From positions 592,703 to 656,702 of the forward strand of contig NMRA01000037.1 in assembly GCA_002633005.1 (NCBI GenBank): 64,000 nucleotides of DNA, written 5' to 3'. The stretch comes from Phoronis australis. Taxonomy: Eukaryota > Phoronida > Phoronidae. The notes beneath the pieces are model-generated. The model searched no databases, had not been told where the DNA came from, and saw nothing but the letters and a program-made list of their open reading frames with translations. Made by a program: the position numbers and the translations under genes. Below, piece by piece: positions 40,683 through 51,056 of this stretch (its first letter is position 1; the number at the start of each line of letters is the position of its first letter).

Positions 40683-42167
40683 CTAATTATTGCTCTCTGG
40701 GCGTTCAATGATTAGTGACGCTACACTCTGATCGGCATCATGAGCAATCTTGATGTGTTTTTTAAGCTGACCACTTAAACGGAAGGTAGCAGCACATAGG
40801 TGACACCCGAAAGGTTTAGAGCGGGAGTGTGTGTTAATGTGTCTTACGAAAGAGGCACGTCGACTAAATGGTCTACCACAGATGGCGCACTTGTACGGAT
40901 TGTTGGCATTGTGTATCTTCTGATGGCTCAACAAGTCGGCCTTACAGCAAAATGTACGGGAACACAATGAGCAATTGAAATGTTTCACATTTGAATGTTT
41001 TCTCAGCATATGAGATTTCAAAGTCGAAAGTGCCAGAAAACTGCGGTCACAGTCTGGGCACGAATGTGGTTTCACACCAGCGTGAATTTTCAAATGCCTG
41101 GAGAGAGCACTCTTGACGCCAAAGTTCATGTCGCACAATGAGCACTTGTAGGGCTTCTGGCCAGTGTGCGTGATTTCATGAGTTTTCAGGTGAGACATCT
41201 GGCGAAAGGCCACGTGACAGATGAGACAGGAGTAGGGCTTCTCACCCGTATGAGTCCTCAGGTGAACATTTAGACTTTTATTGCTCGACAAATGTTTGTT
41301 ACAGACAGAGCATTGATACCGGCCATCTTCGTGCTCCTTTGTGTGTGCTTCTAATTGGCTAACATTGGAGAATCGTCGAGGACAATAGTTACACTTGTGC
41401 ACCAATGGTTCTTTTTGCTCATGCGTTGATTTACGATGATATGTCAGACGTCTCTCTGTGACAAATACCTTCGGACAGAGCGCACACCGATACATCCTCT
41501 CCTCTGTATGAAGCATCATATGTGTCTTCAGATAGCCCTTGGCTTTAATCACCTTGTTGCATATAGGACATGCCACTGGCAAACTTTGGCGCTGCACGAC
41601 TGGACGTTCATGACGTTTCATATGTACGTGCAGGTAATTTGCAGTTAATACCTTATTACACATAGGACAAGAGACGGACTTGTCCACCACACCGCCACAG
41701 CGCTTCATGTGTTTCGGAAGATATTTCTTTGTTTGGAATACCTTATGGCAAATAGGACAAGACTCAGCTACCGGTGACTGAGTCCCAGATAACTGGTTAC
41801 CTTCAAACATAGCCACATAGTCAGGCTCCCTTTTCACACTACATTTTCCATTATGGACAATGCTCATTCCAGTGTTTCCATCATCACTGATAGATTCTAA
41901 TTTCGGCTTCACATCACTTTCAACTGAATTACAGGCAATACTGTTTTCAGATGAAGTTTTCTGGCCTCCTCTCAAAATCAAATTGCACACATGTCCTTCA
42001 TAATCGTCACATGACTGCTCACTGAGGTCAGGTTCATCATGACCTTGCACACTACTGCCATCTACAGGCTCCTCCTTCAATGTCACAAGTTCATGAAGCT
42101 GAGTACAGTGTTGTACTTCCTCAGCAAATCTCACTTCCACTTCAGCGTTTTTCTTGCTAAGTTCCAT
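40683..42167 (-). CDS. C2H2 zinc-finger protein, 12 fingers
   Basis: One uninterrupted coding exon of 494 residues. Residues 1-135 are acidic and finger-free, with Lys-centred motifs of the SUMO-acceptor type (LKEEP near 30-34, VKREP near 111-115). From residue 137 twelve finger units follow: CPICHKVF (ends in Cys rather than His), CPMCNKVL, CPICNKVI, CALCPKVF, CNYCPRRF, CSVCNKHL, CLICHVAF, CSLCDMNF, CPDCDRSF, CSLCSRTF, CAICGRPF and CHLCAATF. Linkers THTGEKPY, THTGQKPY and IHAGVKPH are typical of DNA-binding arrays. Likely a nuclear sequence-specific regulator; the target is unknown. The ATG is the start: an in-frame TAG lies 18 bases upstream, and a splice acceptor (tttcag) shows a 5' untranslated exon. 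No KRAB, BTB or SCAN domain is visible. Confidence 0.9.
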   Translation of the reverse strand: MELSKKNAEVEVRFAEEVQHCTQLHELVTLKEEPVDGSSVQGHDEPDLSEQSCDDYEGHVCNLILRGGQKTSSENSIACNSVESDVKPKLESISDDGNTGMSIVHNGKCSVKREPDYVAMFEGNQLSGTQSPVAESCPICHKVFQTKKYLPKHMKRCGGVVDKSVSCPMCNKVLTANYLHVHMKRHERPVVQRQSLPVACPICNKVIKAKGYLKTHMMLHTEERMYRCALCPKVFVTERRLTYHRKSTHEQKEPLVHKCNYCPRRFSNVSQLEAHTKEHEDGRYQCSVCNKHLSSNKSLNVHLRTHTGEKPYSCLICHVAFRQMSHLKTHEITHTGQKPYKCSLCDMNFGVKSALSRHLKIHAGVKPHSCPDCDRSFLALSTLKSHMLRKHSNVKHFNCSLCSRTFCCKADLLSHQKIHNANNPYKCAICGRPFSRRASFVRHINTHSRSKPFGCHLCAATFRLSGQLKKHIKIAHDADQSVASLIIERPESNN

Positions 42168-42200
42168 AGTGTTGCACCCTGTCTACCAAGACGCCGAACC
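42168..42200 (-). promoter_or_regulatory. 5' UTR part of the zinc-finger coding exon with acceptor
   Basis: On the minus strand cttacatttcag precedes ggttcggcgtcttggtagac and the ATG. The upstream in-frame TAG lies within this leader, so the coding exon begins at about 42200 and the promoter lies further right. Confidence 0.6.
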
Positions 42201-42798
42201 CTGAAATGTAAGAACTAATGTTTAAGACTATTTTGAATCAGAAAGATTATTTTTTGGGTTGTCTTTTAATTCATGAAACTTTGATACACCTATGCTCCAT
42301 GGCAATCAGACTGATAGTCCTCATCTACGGGCCTCGCTCACCTGAGGAAAATGAAACTGGGAGTTCTGGGAGGGGACTTTTTGGTTGAGGGGAAACTCTG
42401 CACTAAATCCCCCCCCCCCCCCCCNTCTATACCCGGTCGCCACCCCTCATCGACAGTGCTCCAAGAATCTAACCCTGACTTAATTTTTTGCTGAAGTGAA
42501 TCAGTTTCCGGCGTATGAAGCTCCTAAGAACTTCACCGTCCCGACGGTCAGACGGTGGCACTGTCTAGTGTTAGGAGAGCCCTGTGCCACAGGGCCACAG
42601 GCTGTGGCGTGTGGTAGAAAAACCCAAATTACTCCCAAACTGGTCACGCCAACACGGTTGAATTGGCCCTCTTCCACTCAACACTGTCGAATCCTAAGAC
42701 TAGTTCACTCGTCTTTAAATAGAGAGAAGTCAGCACTGGGCGGAAAAACACAGAACAGAAAAAATTATTAGGCGTACCATCCAGTCATATGTGACCCT

Positions 42799-43221
42799 GC
42801 TATGCGTGAACTTGGATTTCTGCTGAATCTCAAGATCGAAAATGCGTGAACTTGGAATAGATTAAGAAACTGAGAGAGCTCACCCAAATAATCATTTCAC
42901 ATTGAAAAGAATCTGCACTAAACTAAGATTAGTAAAATAGTGTAAATTTCAACCAATTTTTATCGATTTTTGAAGTACTGATTATCTTTTTCAACAAAAA
43001 ATGTTGATTTTCTAACTCTCGATTCTATGACACAAGTTCTGATAACTAAGAAAATGGATTATCGTGGAGCCAATAATATTAGAAAAAATCTTTACAATGA
43101 ACGAAAATGTTCACCTGATTAGGCTACATTAGTGAATATTAAATTTTAAAAGATGAAGCGAAATTCTAAATTCACGTATACGCGATCTTGAGATTAAGCA
43201 AATTCTAAGTTCACGCATAGC
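42799..43221. repeat. 423-bp foldback element with ~40-bp inverted ends
   Basis: The left end gctatgcgtgaacttgg followed by atttctgctgaatctcaaga is mirrored at the right end (tcttgagattaagcaaattc, then taagttcacgcatagc) with about four mismatches and one indel. Inside the left arm the word aatgcgtgaacttgga repeats, and the right arm has the matching aaattcacgtatacgcg. The interior is AT-rich with no frame. No clear target duplication. It lies upstream of the zinc-finger gene. Confidence 0.75.
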
Positions 43222-44655
43222 AACTTCAGCGACACCTCGTGTCAGAAGAACAGTGACGACATCTATGGGTCTGCTCAGTCAGCGGAGGCGATGCCGCTGT
43301 CGAAGTTACGCTCTGTCTGAGGATTTGGAGAACCCATGATTTTCTAAAGAATACACATCGTCAATTTTCTCTTCATGTTATTGAGCAAAGTAAACAAATC
43401 GTCTTACAGTAAAATGGTGTTAGATAACAAAATTGGTGACAACTTTTTACCAAAGTTTCAGTATGTTATACTTGTATTAATTTTATTTGTTGCCTTTTGT
43501 GTGTAATCTTTTATTCCTTGTTATTATATGGTAATTTATTTACAACGGGGTTCTCATTTGAAGCACAACAACAAGAATGTATTACCCTGTTGTAAATAAT
43601 TGATCAGAATTTTCTATTTATTCTCGGCTTATTTAGTTCATCTGCGATAATTTAATTTACCTTTCGCAGGGTAAATTTAGGAAACATTTTAAAAGCCTAT
43701 GGATCATCAATATGAGTCTACCTTTCATGCTTTTTCGGGTTTTCGTGCATTGTCTGCATGCTTTACCTTTGCCTTTACTTGTGTTTAACTTCTCGTAGTA
43801 GTGTGTAGAGAGCTATGTGTTTGTCATTTCTGTTTGGAGCTTTAGTGATCGACTCTCTAGACCGTTCAAACCGCAATCACGAGGCTCCACAGTTTTAATC
43901 TTTAATTGTCACGGAATGTTAGACCCCCTGTCACTTAAGTGGAGTTTGTTGCTTTGGTCGTTTGTTTTGATGGCATGTTTGCAATTGGAAGGTAATTATT
44001 CCCGCGGCCCAAACACAACACAAAGCGTGAGTCTATAAAATTTTAATGCGCCAGGTGACTCAACTGAGGTGAACAAACATAGTGCACAATGATTTTTTCC
44101 CGAAAATGACGCGGAACGCGGCCCTGAAACATACCTGCCTTTGTATGTATTTTACCGTATATGCTGTATGTTTTAAATAAGACTCACGCTGTTCCATCAG
44201 GAACCCCCCTCTGTTAACTCAAGATAAGTGTCTATATCATCTGTGCATTATGGGTATGGAAATGAGTTTAAAGTCCAAGTTCGCACTTGATTACCCCTAG
44301 ATTCGAGCTAAAATTCGAAATTTCGAGTTCACACTCGAACTTTTTGCTTTCATGATGCGATCATTAACTGAAAACTAGAATTAAATAGTAGCCACGTAAG
44401 CTGTAGTATGTATACCCAAGCATACAATAATAGAAACTCATCTTTCGTTCGCACAAAAGCCAGTAGAAAGAGAAACAAAAAGAATTTTGAGTTTGATTTC
44501 GTACAAAGATTAGACCCCGGACCTGGATTTGGCACAGTTCCGTGAATGTCACCAGCGAATGATTAAAATCAGTTCTATATATTTCACATCAGCGCATAAG
44601 TCAAATGGGAGAAACACAAAATGCAACTGATATCTCAGCCGAATGTAGCATGCAG
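43222..44655. other. Gene-free stretch
   Basis: AT-rich, no exon recognised. Near 44270-44345 related words repeat in alternating orientation (ttcgagctaaaattcgaaat, ttcgagttcacactcgaact). It probably includes the 3' UTR of the kinase gene at its right end. Confidence 0.4.
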
Positions 44656-45831
44656 TTACACGAGTCCAAAGTCGACGGCATTTTCAAACAGACCAGCAAT
44701 TCTTTCTTTCATAGCTTGCGGGCTTGAGACACTTTCTAGCATCGAATCCACGTCTAATTCTGTATCGCCGGCGGCCATGTTTACGGCTGGCTTGTCTTCA
44801 GTGGCCAACTTTGAAAACAGAGCCACCAAGAAACCACATGCCGGACCTATGCCTAGCCAGGCTGTTTTGTAAAACAAACTGGTTAACTTTTCCATCGTCA
44901 ACTCAGGAAATGTCAAACCCATCGACTTCAAGGATGCGTGGAATTGTGCATGATACGCAGTCAACAGCTCGTCAAGATGATTCTGACGAACTGACTTGTT
45001 CGTGCTCAAGAAGATAAAATAAACAAGATCAGTTGTCAGCGTAGCATAACGCGTGGCCTGGAAATCGAACATTTTAGCCTGGATTGGTCTGCCCTCCTCA
45101 GAGTAACGGAACATCACATTGTTGGCCCAGAAGTCGCCGTGACAAAACAGTGCAAACTGCTCTTCGGGCTCTTTCAAAATAGTAGCAGCCTTTTCCATTG
45201 ATGTCTTCATATTTAGGTGCCTAGCCTTTGCCTTGACATCGTCTCGGTTGGTGCCACTGATGATGATGTCAACAATGACGCCGTTCATTTTCTCCATTAT
45301 GGGCATCAGCATGCTTTGCTGAAACGAAGACATGAGCGTCTCTGTGAAGATTAAAGGATACTCCTTCTTGAGACCTTCGACTCCACCTAGCGTCTTTTTC
45401 AATGCGAATGTACATGCATGGAACTTAGCTATTTCGTGCATGGTGACTTTGCAGTGGTCGAAGTCGAGTCCTTTTCGCACGTCATCCAACTTGTAGCCAC
45501 TTGGTCTTAAGTCTTCAAGCACCACGATCCCGTTGTCGTCGTCCACGTTAGTGTAATAGCATTTCGGAACAGGCAGGTCATCTGAACCCACGCCACGTGA
45601 CTTTTTTACTTCTAACAATTTAGGAAACAGTTCGCAGAAAGTGAATGATTCTTTTTGAAAAGTTTTGGCGCGCTTCAGGATCGCTTGCCTGACATTGGCG
45701 TCATTCGGTAGAGTTTTAACGATAAGATGGCGCTTTAGTTCAGTTCCATTTTCTACGGTGTCAACTGTAACTTTCAAGACGATGCTAGCAAAGTTGTCAC
45801 CTAAATCGGAACCTGGCGAGACTTCAAAGTT
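44656..45831 (-). CDS. CHK-family kinase exon 2
   Basis: 391 codons plus TAA. Acceptor tttcag lies just right of 45831; the open frame continues upstream of it for 45 codons (MYATHGENRR and a hydrophobic stretch), but those belong to the intron, because the AG border and exon 1 give the conserved N-terminus. Confidence 0.85.
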   Translation of the reverse strand, partial: NFEVSPGSDLGDNFASIVLKVTVDTVENGTELKRHLIVKTLPNDANVRQAILKRAKTFQKESFTFCELFPKLLEVKKSRGVGSDDLPVPKCYYTNVDDDNGIVVLEDLRPSGYKLDDVRKGLDFDHCKVTMHEIAKFHACTFALKKTLGGVEGLKKEYPLIFTETLMSSFQQSMLMPIMEKMNGVIVDIIISGTNRDDVKAKARHLNMKTSMEKAATILKEPEEQFALFCHGDFWANNVMFRYSEEGRPIQAKMFDFQATRYATLTTDLVYFIFLSTNKSVRQNHLDELLTAYHAQFHASLKSMGLTFPELTMEKLTSLFYKTAWLGIGPACGFLVALFSKLATEDKPAVNMAAGDTELDVDSMLESVSSPQAMKERIAGLFENAVDFGLV

Positions 45832-47871
45832 CTGAAATAAGAGGAAATCAGAATAGAAAATACTTAGTTGCACACTCACTGTCAAGAGAAACAGAAAAAA
45901 ATGAATAGTCAACCCATACAAATTTGGGTTGCAAGAACGCCGGTTTTCTCCATGGGTGGCGTACACGGAAAGTTTTGCTCAGTAGGGTGAGTTATGGGTT
46001 TTTATGAATCCCTCCAAAAGGGTGCCTTGTTCGGCTTATCTCCACCCTTCAAAAGGATTCGTTTTCGTAACAGAACTCTCCAGAAAGGTTTCGTATCCTA
46101 TTTAGGGTTACTAGATGAGAAAGACTTAAGTCCAATGAGTAAATCGTTAGTTCAACGTTTCCCTTTTAATAACGTCAGCAATTGATACATAGGGGCACAT
46201 ATTGACCACACTTTGTCTAACCCTGTGAAATGTGGCTATTCTACCCGTTCCTGCAGTACACTGACCTCGAACAAAATAATGCAGTGACCCTCCCCGGAAT
46301 CACGCACAAGCTGCAAGGGTGTACTGTTCTTATAAAAACTGCTTTCTTTCTCACGAGTGGTATTTTCACACCTTCTTGGGTACCGTGATTATTTTCTCAA
46401 GAAAAGGTCCCTTTTCGTGTTAGCAAAATTGTTCGTGAGTAAGAATACAGCTTCAGGGAAAATTCATGAGGTTTGGGCCACTCAGGCTCTGCGCGGATTT
46501 GTGATGACCACCTTTACTAACTGAAGTGAATGTACAAAAGCGTACGTTTTGAAACAGAACTTTTAGTACAAAACGGTTTCATAATGATTGTGCTGTTAGT
46601 GAAGCTGCAACCTATGATAACGTCGTTTACTTAATTTCAATTCTCAAACAATTGTTTTGTTGGGTACAAAAACCCCTACAAAAATTGTGAGATGGAAAAA
46701 ATCTGATGACTAAGAGAGTGACTGAGTTGACGTCCTCACTTCCATTCGACCCATGGAGTAACCGCGAGCTTAGTGGTGTCAAAATGCGACTGGTGCATGA
46801 AGAAAGGATTGCTGCATTAAAATGGCATTTCCTTCTAGTGCATAAAAATGAATATCGGGAAATAAGCTGAAAATCTCGAATTACCACTGAGCCCATTGGC
46901 ATAACTAAGACAACATCTGAGTTCTATCAAGGAGTGTAGTATAATTGTATGTACACTCCTTTGTTCTACTAGTAAAGTGGAATTCAGGTCACCAGCGACT
47001 GAAATGGAAAATCATGGTGATGTTAAGGGTTGGCAAGCCTCATCAAAACTGCATAATGGCTTTTTTAATAATCTTCTTGCCGATACTGGATGACTGTTTG
47101 GGAATGGAAGTCATTTTCAGTCACTAGATTTCAAATATCAAAGGTCTGGTAGTAAACTGCTATTAACACATTCGATCACAAAACCCAACTTGCGATTTAG
47201 TCCACTTACAGTGTACCGTTGCGAATTTTGCTCTCAAATTGTTTCTTAGTTGAAATGGAGGTGTTTTTACGGTTGCGGCGCGAAAGACCTGACATTCGTT
47301 GTTGTCTGAAATAGTTACCGCAATTTTGCTTGTCTCGGCGGCGGCGTGTCATGAGCGCCGTCATGGAATGACGTCAGGTCTTTGCAAAACAGCCGAGAAA
47401 TCACTTCTCATCTGAGCAAGGAGCAAGTTGAGACCAATTCTGTGGCGTTAAGTGGTCTAAATCAAAAGTTAGCTCTTTCTATGGGAGCGCAACACTGAAA
47501 AAAGCCTGGGGCTACAGCCCCCCAGCACCCCTTAGGTGGCACCGCCCATGGGCGCCGGAGCCACTGAAAAAAGTGGGGGNATGGTGCGCCGCCCATGTCT
47601 ACGGAATGCTTGTTCATATATAGCCGCTTTGAACACTAAGTCATTCTCTTTTCTGGCATAACTAAACAACCACCGCATCATTAATGTCGAGGGAAATAAC
47701 AAGATGGACAAGTCAAGGGAGGTCAAGTACTGAAACTGGGACGCCTACCTAACAATCTGCAGGTCAACACTAAATCAAGAGTAGTACCTTAATAGTCAGA
47801 GTCTGACAGCTTCCTGACAACACCTTCTCGAGCAGTTCTTTAGTAATGATTTCCGCTCCGTGACAACTCAT
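44656..47871 (-). CDS. CHK/EcKinase-like (DUF1679-type) small-molecule kinase, two coding exons
   Basis: Exon 1 (47788-47871) encodes MSCHGAEIITKELLEKVLSG then SCQTLTIK; exon 2 (44656-45831) continues NFEVSPGSDLGDNFASIVLK. Together 419 residues, the usual length of the family. The protein-kinase-like fold motifs are present: the Gly-poor start GDNFAS, VVLEDL (hinge), HEIAKFHA, the catalytic loop HGDFWANN (about residues 259-266; Asp and terminal Asn are the catalytic and metal-binding residues), and DFQ (about 284-286) in place of DFG, followed by TTDLVYFIF. The family phosphorylates small alcohols (ecdysteroids in insects; choline-kinase-related fold). The substrate in this animal is unknown. 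The motifs are intact, so the enzyme is probably active. A broken tandem copy lies at 48.4-50.0 kb. Confidence 0.85.
45832..47787. other. Intron of the CHK-family kinase gene
   Basis: No exon or known element recognised for most of it. Around 47500-47590 a G/C-rich repeat remnant (ggggctacagccccccagca) surrounds the single N at 47580. Confidence 0.5.
47788..47871 (-). CDS. CHK-family kinase exon 1
   Basis: 28 codons from ATG to Lys followed by donor gtacta. The start is supported by the paralogous exon at 49930-50001, which conserves MSCHG, ITKELLEKV and SGSCQT. Confidence 0.75.
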
Positions 47872-48389
47872 GGCGATGCGTCTCTTCTGTAGCCCAGAAC
47901 TCGAGTACCCCACAAATTCACATGCAGTGCCAGTCCAACTAAGTTGACTGGCCAATATCGTTTTGCAATGCACACACGCAACGAACAAACCAGACGCAGC
48001 TCAGGTCACACGGTTAAAGGCGTGGGTATTATCGACACATCGTATTTTTTCTATTAATCACCGAGCTTCAGAGAATTGTTTGCTCCCCAGGTATTGTTCA
48101 GTTCACGAAAATAAAGTTCGTTGCGTTGGGCTTTTGTCATTGTGTGGCAAGAAGGACCTTGCATTCCCCTGCTAAATGCGGATACGCTCTAAATGTGCCG
48201 CGGCATAGACCTCGGCAATTTAAAAGTAAGGCCGTTTAACAGGAGTTTACGGTAACGGTATATTATTTACTGATCAAGCTTGATTGCACTTTGTATTAAC
48301 TGAAACATGATCAACGGTCAAGCCGGAGTGTCACTGCAGATACCTCGTCGCCAGATATTTAACGAAAATTAAGATACATCTCGCTTACT

Positions 48390-48790
48390 GCATGAATGGA
48401 ACTTGGCTATTTCGTGCATGGTGATGGAAGTCGAGGCCTTTACGCACGTCATCCAACTTGTAGCCACTTATTCTTAATGTTCAAGCACCACAAACCCGTG
48501 ATCATCGTCCACGCTGGCAGGTTATCTGAATCCACGCCACGTGACTTTATTAGTTGTATCAATTTAGGAAATAGTTCACATGCAGAAAGTGAGCGATATT
48601 CTTTTTGAAAGATTTTAGCGCCTTTCACTAGGATCGCTTGCCTGACATTGGCGTCATTCGGTAGAGTTTTAACGTTAAGATGGGCCAGGCGCTTTAGTTC
48701 AGTTCCGTTTTCAACCGTGTGAACTGTAACTTTTAAGACGATGCTAGCAAAGTTGTCACCTAAATCGGAACCTGGCGAGACTTCAAAGTT
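48390..48790 (-). pseudogene. Broken tandem copy of CHK kinase exon 2 (5' part)
   Basis: Closely follows 45411-45831 (same acceptor tttcag|aactttgaag, same LGDNFASIVLK region), but has indels that break the frame (for example an extra gggcca block near 48683 and short losses near 48440 and 48520) and stops at the HEIAKFHA region. The catalytic loop is missing, so it cannot make a kinase. Confidence 0.8.
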
Positions 48791-49922
48791 CTGAAATGGG
48801 AAGAGATGAGAATAATGAATCCTTAGTGCGTGGAAATAATGTGCTTTCTACACGTTATTGTCAAAATTACCACCTTGGGCCCTCCATGTGAAGAAGAGAA
48901 CGATTTTAGTTGAAATCATGTTTCCAAAGAATGATTTTAACTGTTTGAAGAAACCCATTAAAGATGACTTGAAGATGGAAATAAAACAGCATGGTCCAGA
49001 AAGACATCAATCGGGTACACTTGGTGAGAGAATACAAGTCCGGAGGATAACTGAACATATAGAGGAAATGATGATTATACTCTCCGTATCGGTAAGCATG
49101 CTATCTTTACGGTTTTTTTGCTTTCAAATGAACAATCGTCATTCATGTCAAAGTTTAGCAGGAAGACGGTTGCTCTCAATGAATACCTGGCACCAGAAAG
49201 GCCAGTGTCAGAGAGTGCACGAGCAAAAAGCAAAAAGCTGAGCCTCGCAATTCGACTATGATAGATGCCGAGCTAAGTTGCTTGATGCAAAGAAAGATTG
49301 GAGACCTGAACCGATTGTCGGGGTTATGCTGCAAAACAATTACCATCTATCTCTTCTAACTTGGGTAATCTCATGTCAGATCGTTCACGTTACAAGAGCG
49401 ACTGACCAACCTGGCTTCAATCAGCATTAGATTTCTCGAGCCTGACGTAAACTAGGCGAGGTACTAAAGGTTTTCCTACTGCAGATCTCATTAATTAATC
49501 GAAACTGACAAGTGTGACTGATGTGTAGTTAATCTGAATAAAGCTTATTTTTCATCATTTTTTACTTTTCATATGGTTCGTGCTTTTGAGTACTGAGCGA
49601 GAAGCATTCAATAAAAATGACTCGGGTCATTACCAAACCTCTGTTCACTACTCTTATCAACCTACAGTTAAGTTGTAGTACCTTAAAGGCACTATTTCCG
49701 CTTCTTTTTTGTTAAAAACTTCATGAAACGGATCTTTACGCAAACACTTTTATTCGAAACCTAAGCCCAAATAATAGCCTTTGCCATGGCATCGAATTTT
49801 TTTATAGTGAACTGAATTTAATACAGATTTTTTTAGCTTAATTTTTTCATTTTGTGTGGTGCACCAAGAAATAAATGGATGCCGGACGAAGTGTCAATCG
49901 AAGATTCGAGTGTCGAATATGN
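48791..49922. other. Intron-like stretch of the kinase pseudogene
   Basis: No element or exon recognised. The + frame at 48858-49241 has no recognisable motif. The N at 49922 is probably a contig join. Confidence 0.4.
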
Positions 49923-49929
49923 AACAGTC

Positions 49930-50001
49930 AGTCTGACAGCTTCCTGAAAACACTTTCTCAAGCAGTTCTTTAGTAATGACTTCCACTCCGTGACAACTCA
50001 T
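49930..50001 (-). pseudogene. Copy of CHK kinase exon 1
   Basis: Reads MSCHGVEVITKELLEKVFSG then SCQT, then loses similarity next to the N at 49922. With 48390-48790 it forms a truncated tandem duplicate of the kinase gene in the same orientation. The upstream flank to about 50750 also matches the flank of the live gene (47872-48375). Confidence 0.75.
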
Positions 50002-50055
50002 TAGGTTGCGTCAACACTTCTGTAGATGTGAACTCCAGCGACCCACTTCACACAC

Positions 50056-50305
50056 CATGCGCGCACCCAGGGGGTGGCTCGGGGGGCTCGAAGGAGCCCC
50101 CCCATTTGGCGAAGTTGGGAAAAATGTCCGCCCACGAGTGACAAAAAGTCCGAGAAAATGGAACATAAGTCTACCAAATAAGCGCAAACAAGCAATTCAC
50201 AGTGGTGCTCTCCCGTTTTTTTGTTATTTTTAGTCCGCCCGCTCTTTAGTTAGCAAAAGGTTCAGGCAATTCGAACCCCCATAATGAAGGCTGGGTGCGC
50301 GCATG
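50056..50305. mobile_element. 250-bp MITE with 15-bp perfect TIRs and 5-bp target duplication
   Basis: Ends are catgcgcgcacccag (50056-50070) and ctgggtgcgcgcatg (50291-50305), perfect inverses. The direct repeat cacac flanks both sides (50051-50055 and 50306-50310). The paralogous flank of the live kinase gene (about 47915-47935, ttcacatgcagtgcc) lacks the insert, giving a natural empty site. No coding capacity. Confidence 0.85.
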
Positions 50306-50898
50306 CACACGCGGTGCCAGTGTGACTAAGTTGACTAGCCCAATCGTTTTGTTATTAGCGCACACAATCCACGAACAAGGCATATTATTCAGGTCATGCA
50401 TGTTATAAGGGTGAGTTTTTGTTTTATCTCCTATAATTTCTAAAAAATTATAATTGCCACGATTCAGCACATTGTTTGCTTAACGTGAAGTCCACTTCGG
50501 GATTTTTTTGCCGAGTTGTGTTTATTATCATGAGTGCCAAAGACCACGCACTCCCTCCTAGATTGACTCACAGGCTCTAAAATCGCCGAGACAGAGCTCG
50601 ACAATTTAAAAGCCAAAGTAAGACTGTTTAGCAGGAACTTACGGTAACGGCAAGTATTCATTAAGCTTGAACTTTGAATAAATGAGATGTGATCAACGAC
50701 CATGCCGGAGACTCACTGCATCTCCTTCAGCAGATATTTAACGAAGATTCAATTACGTCGGGAATTCCAATAGGGTCGTCCAGATTACACAGTGATCTAG
50801 CAATCTTCTTTAAAAGAAAGCGCATAATTGTTTTCGTTGATGGACTTGGTTTGGAATGTCAGTCACATTTTCACCAGTTCATGTGAGAAACCGTCAAG
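50306..50898. other. Duplicated 5' flank of the kinase pseudogene
   Basis: 50306-50760 resembles 47925-48375 (for example gcaatttaaaag/acaatttaaaag, cttacggtaacgg, gatcaacg, agatatttaacga). No gene recognised. Confidence 0.6.
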
Positions 50899-51051
50899 GA
50901 TAGGCGGATACAACGGCCAAGGGGGTCCAGACCTCAATTCCATTGATTTTTTGACATCAAATCTAGAATTTTCAAAATGTTGATTTGGACCCCCTTTTTA
51001 AAAAATCCTTGATCCAAACTCCCCTTTTAAAAATCCCTAGACCCGCCCCTG
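50899..51051. mobile_element. CAGGGGCGGATC-family MITE, 153 bp
   Basis: Right end ctagacccgcccctg, left end gataggcggata (decayed). The 5-bp direct repeat tcaag flanks it exactly (50894-50898 and 51052-51056). Internal arms gggggtcca and ttggaccccct are inverted, so the element can fold back. Confidence 0.75.
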
Positions 51052-51056
51052 TCAAG

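Noticed and set aside
45832-45966. N-terminal extension of the kinase exon 2 frame (MYATHGENRR, hydrophobic segment) as a signal peptide
   Set aside because: A clear acceptor (tttcag) at 45832 and a conserved exon 1 at 47788-47871 show this part is intron.
46100-46109. CArG-box-like cctatttagg
   Set aside because: It is far from the transgelin gene, where a smooth-muscle-type element would be expected, and a 10-bp match is likely by chance in 64 kb.
48858-49241. 127-codon + frame between the kinase pseudogene exons
   Set aside because: No domain, no splice evidence, and situated in the intron-like part of a pseudogene.
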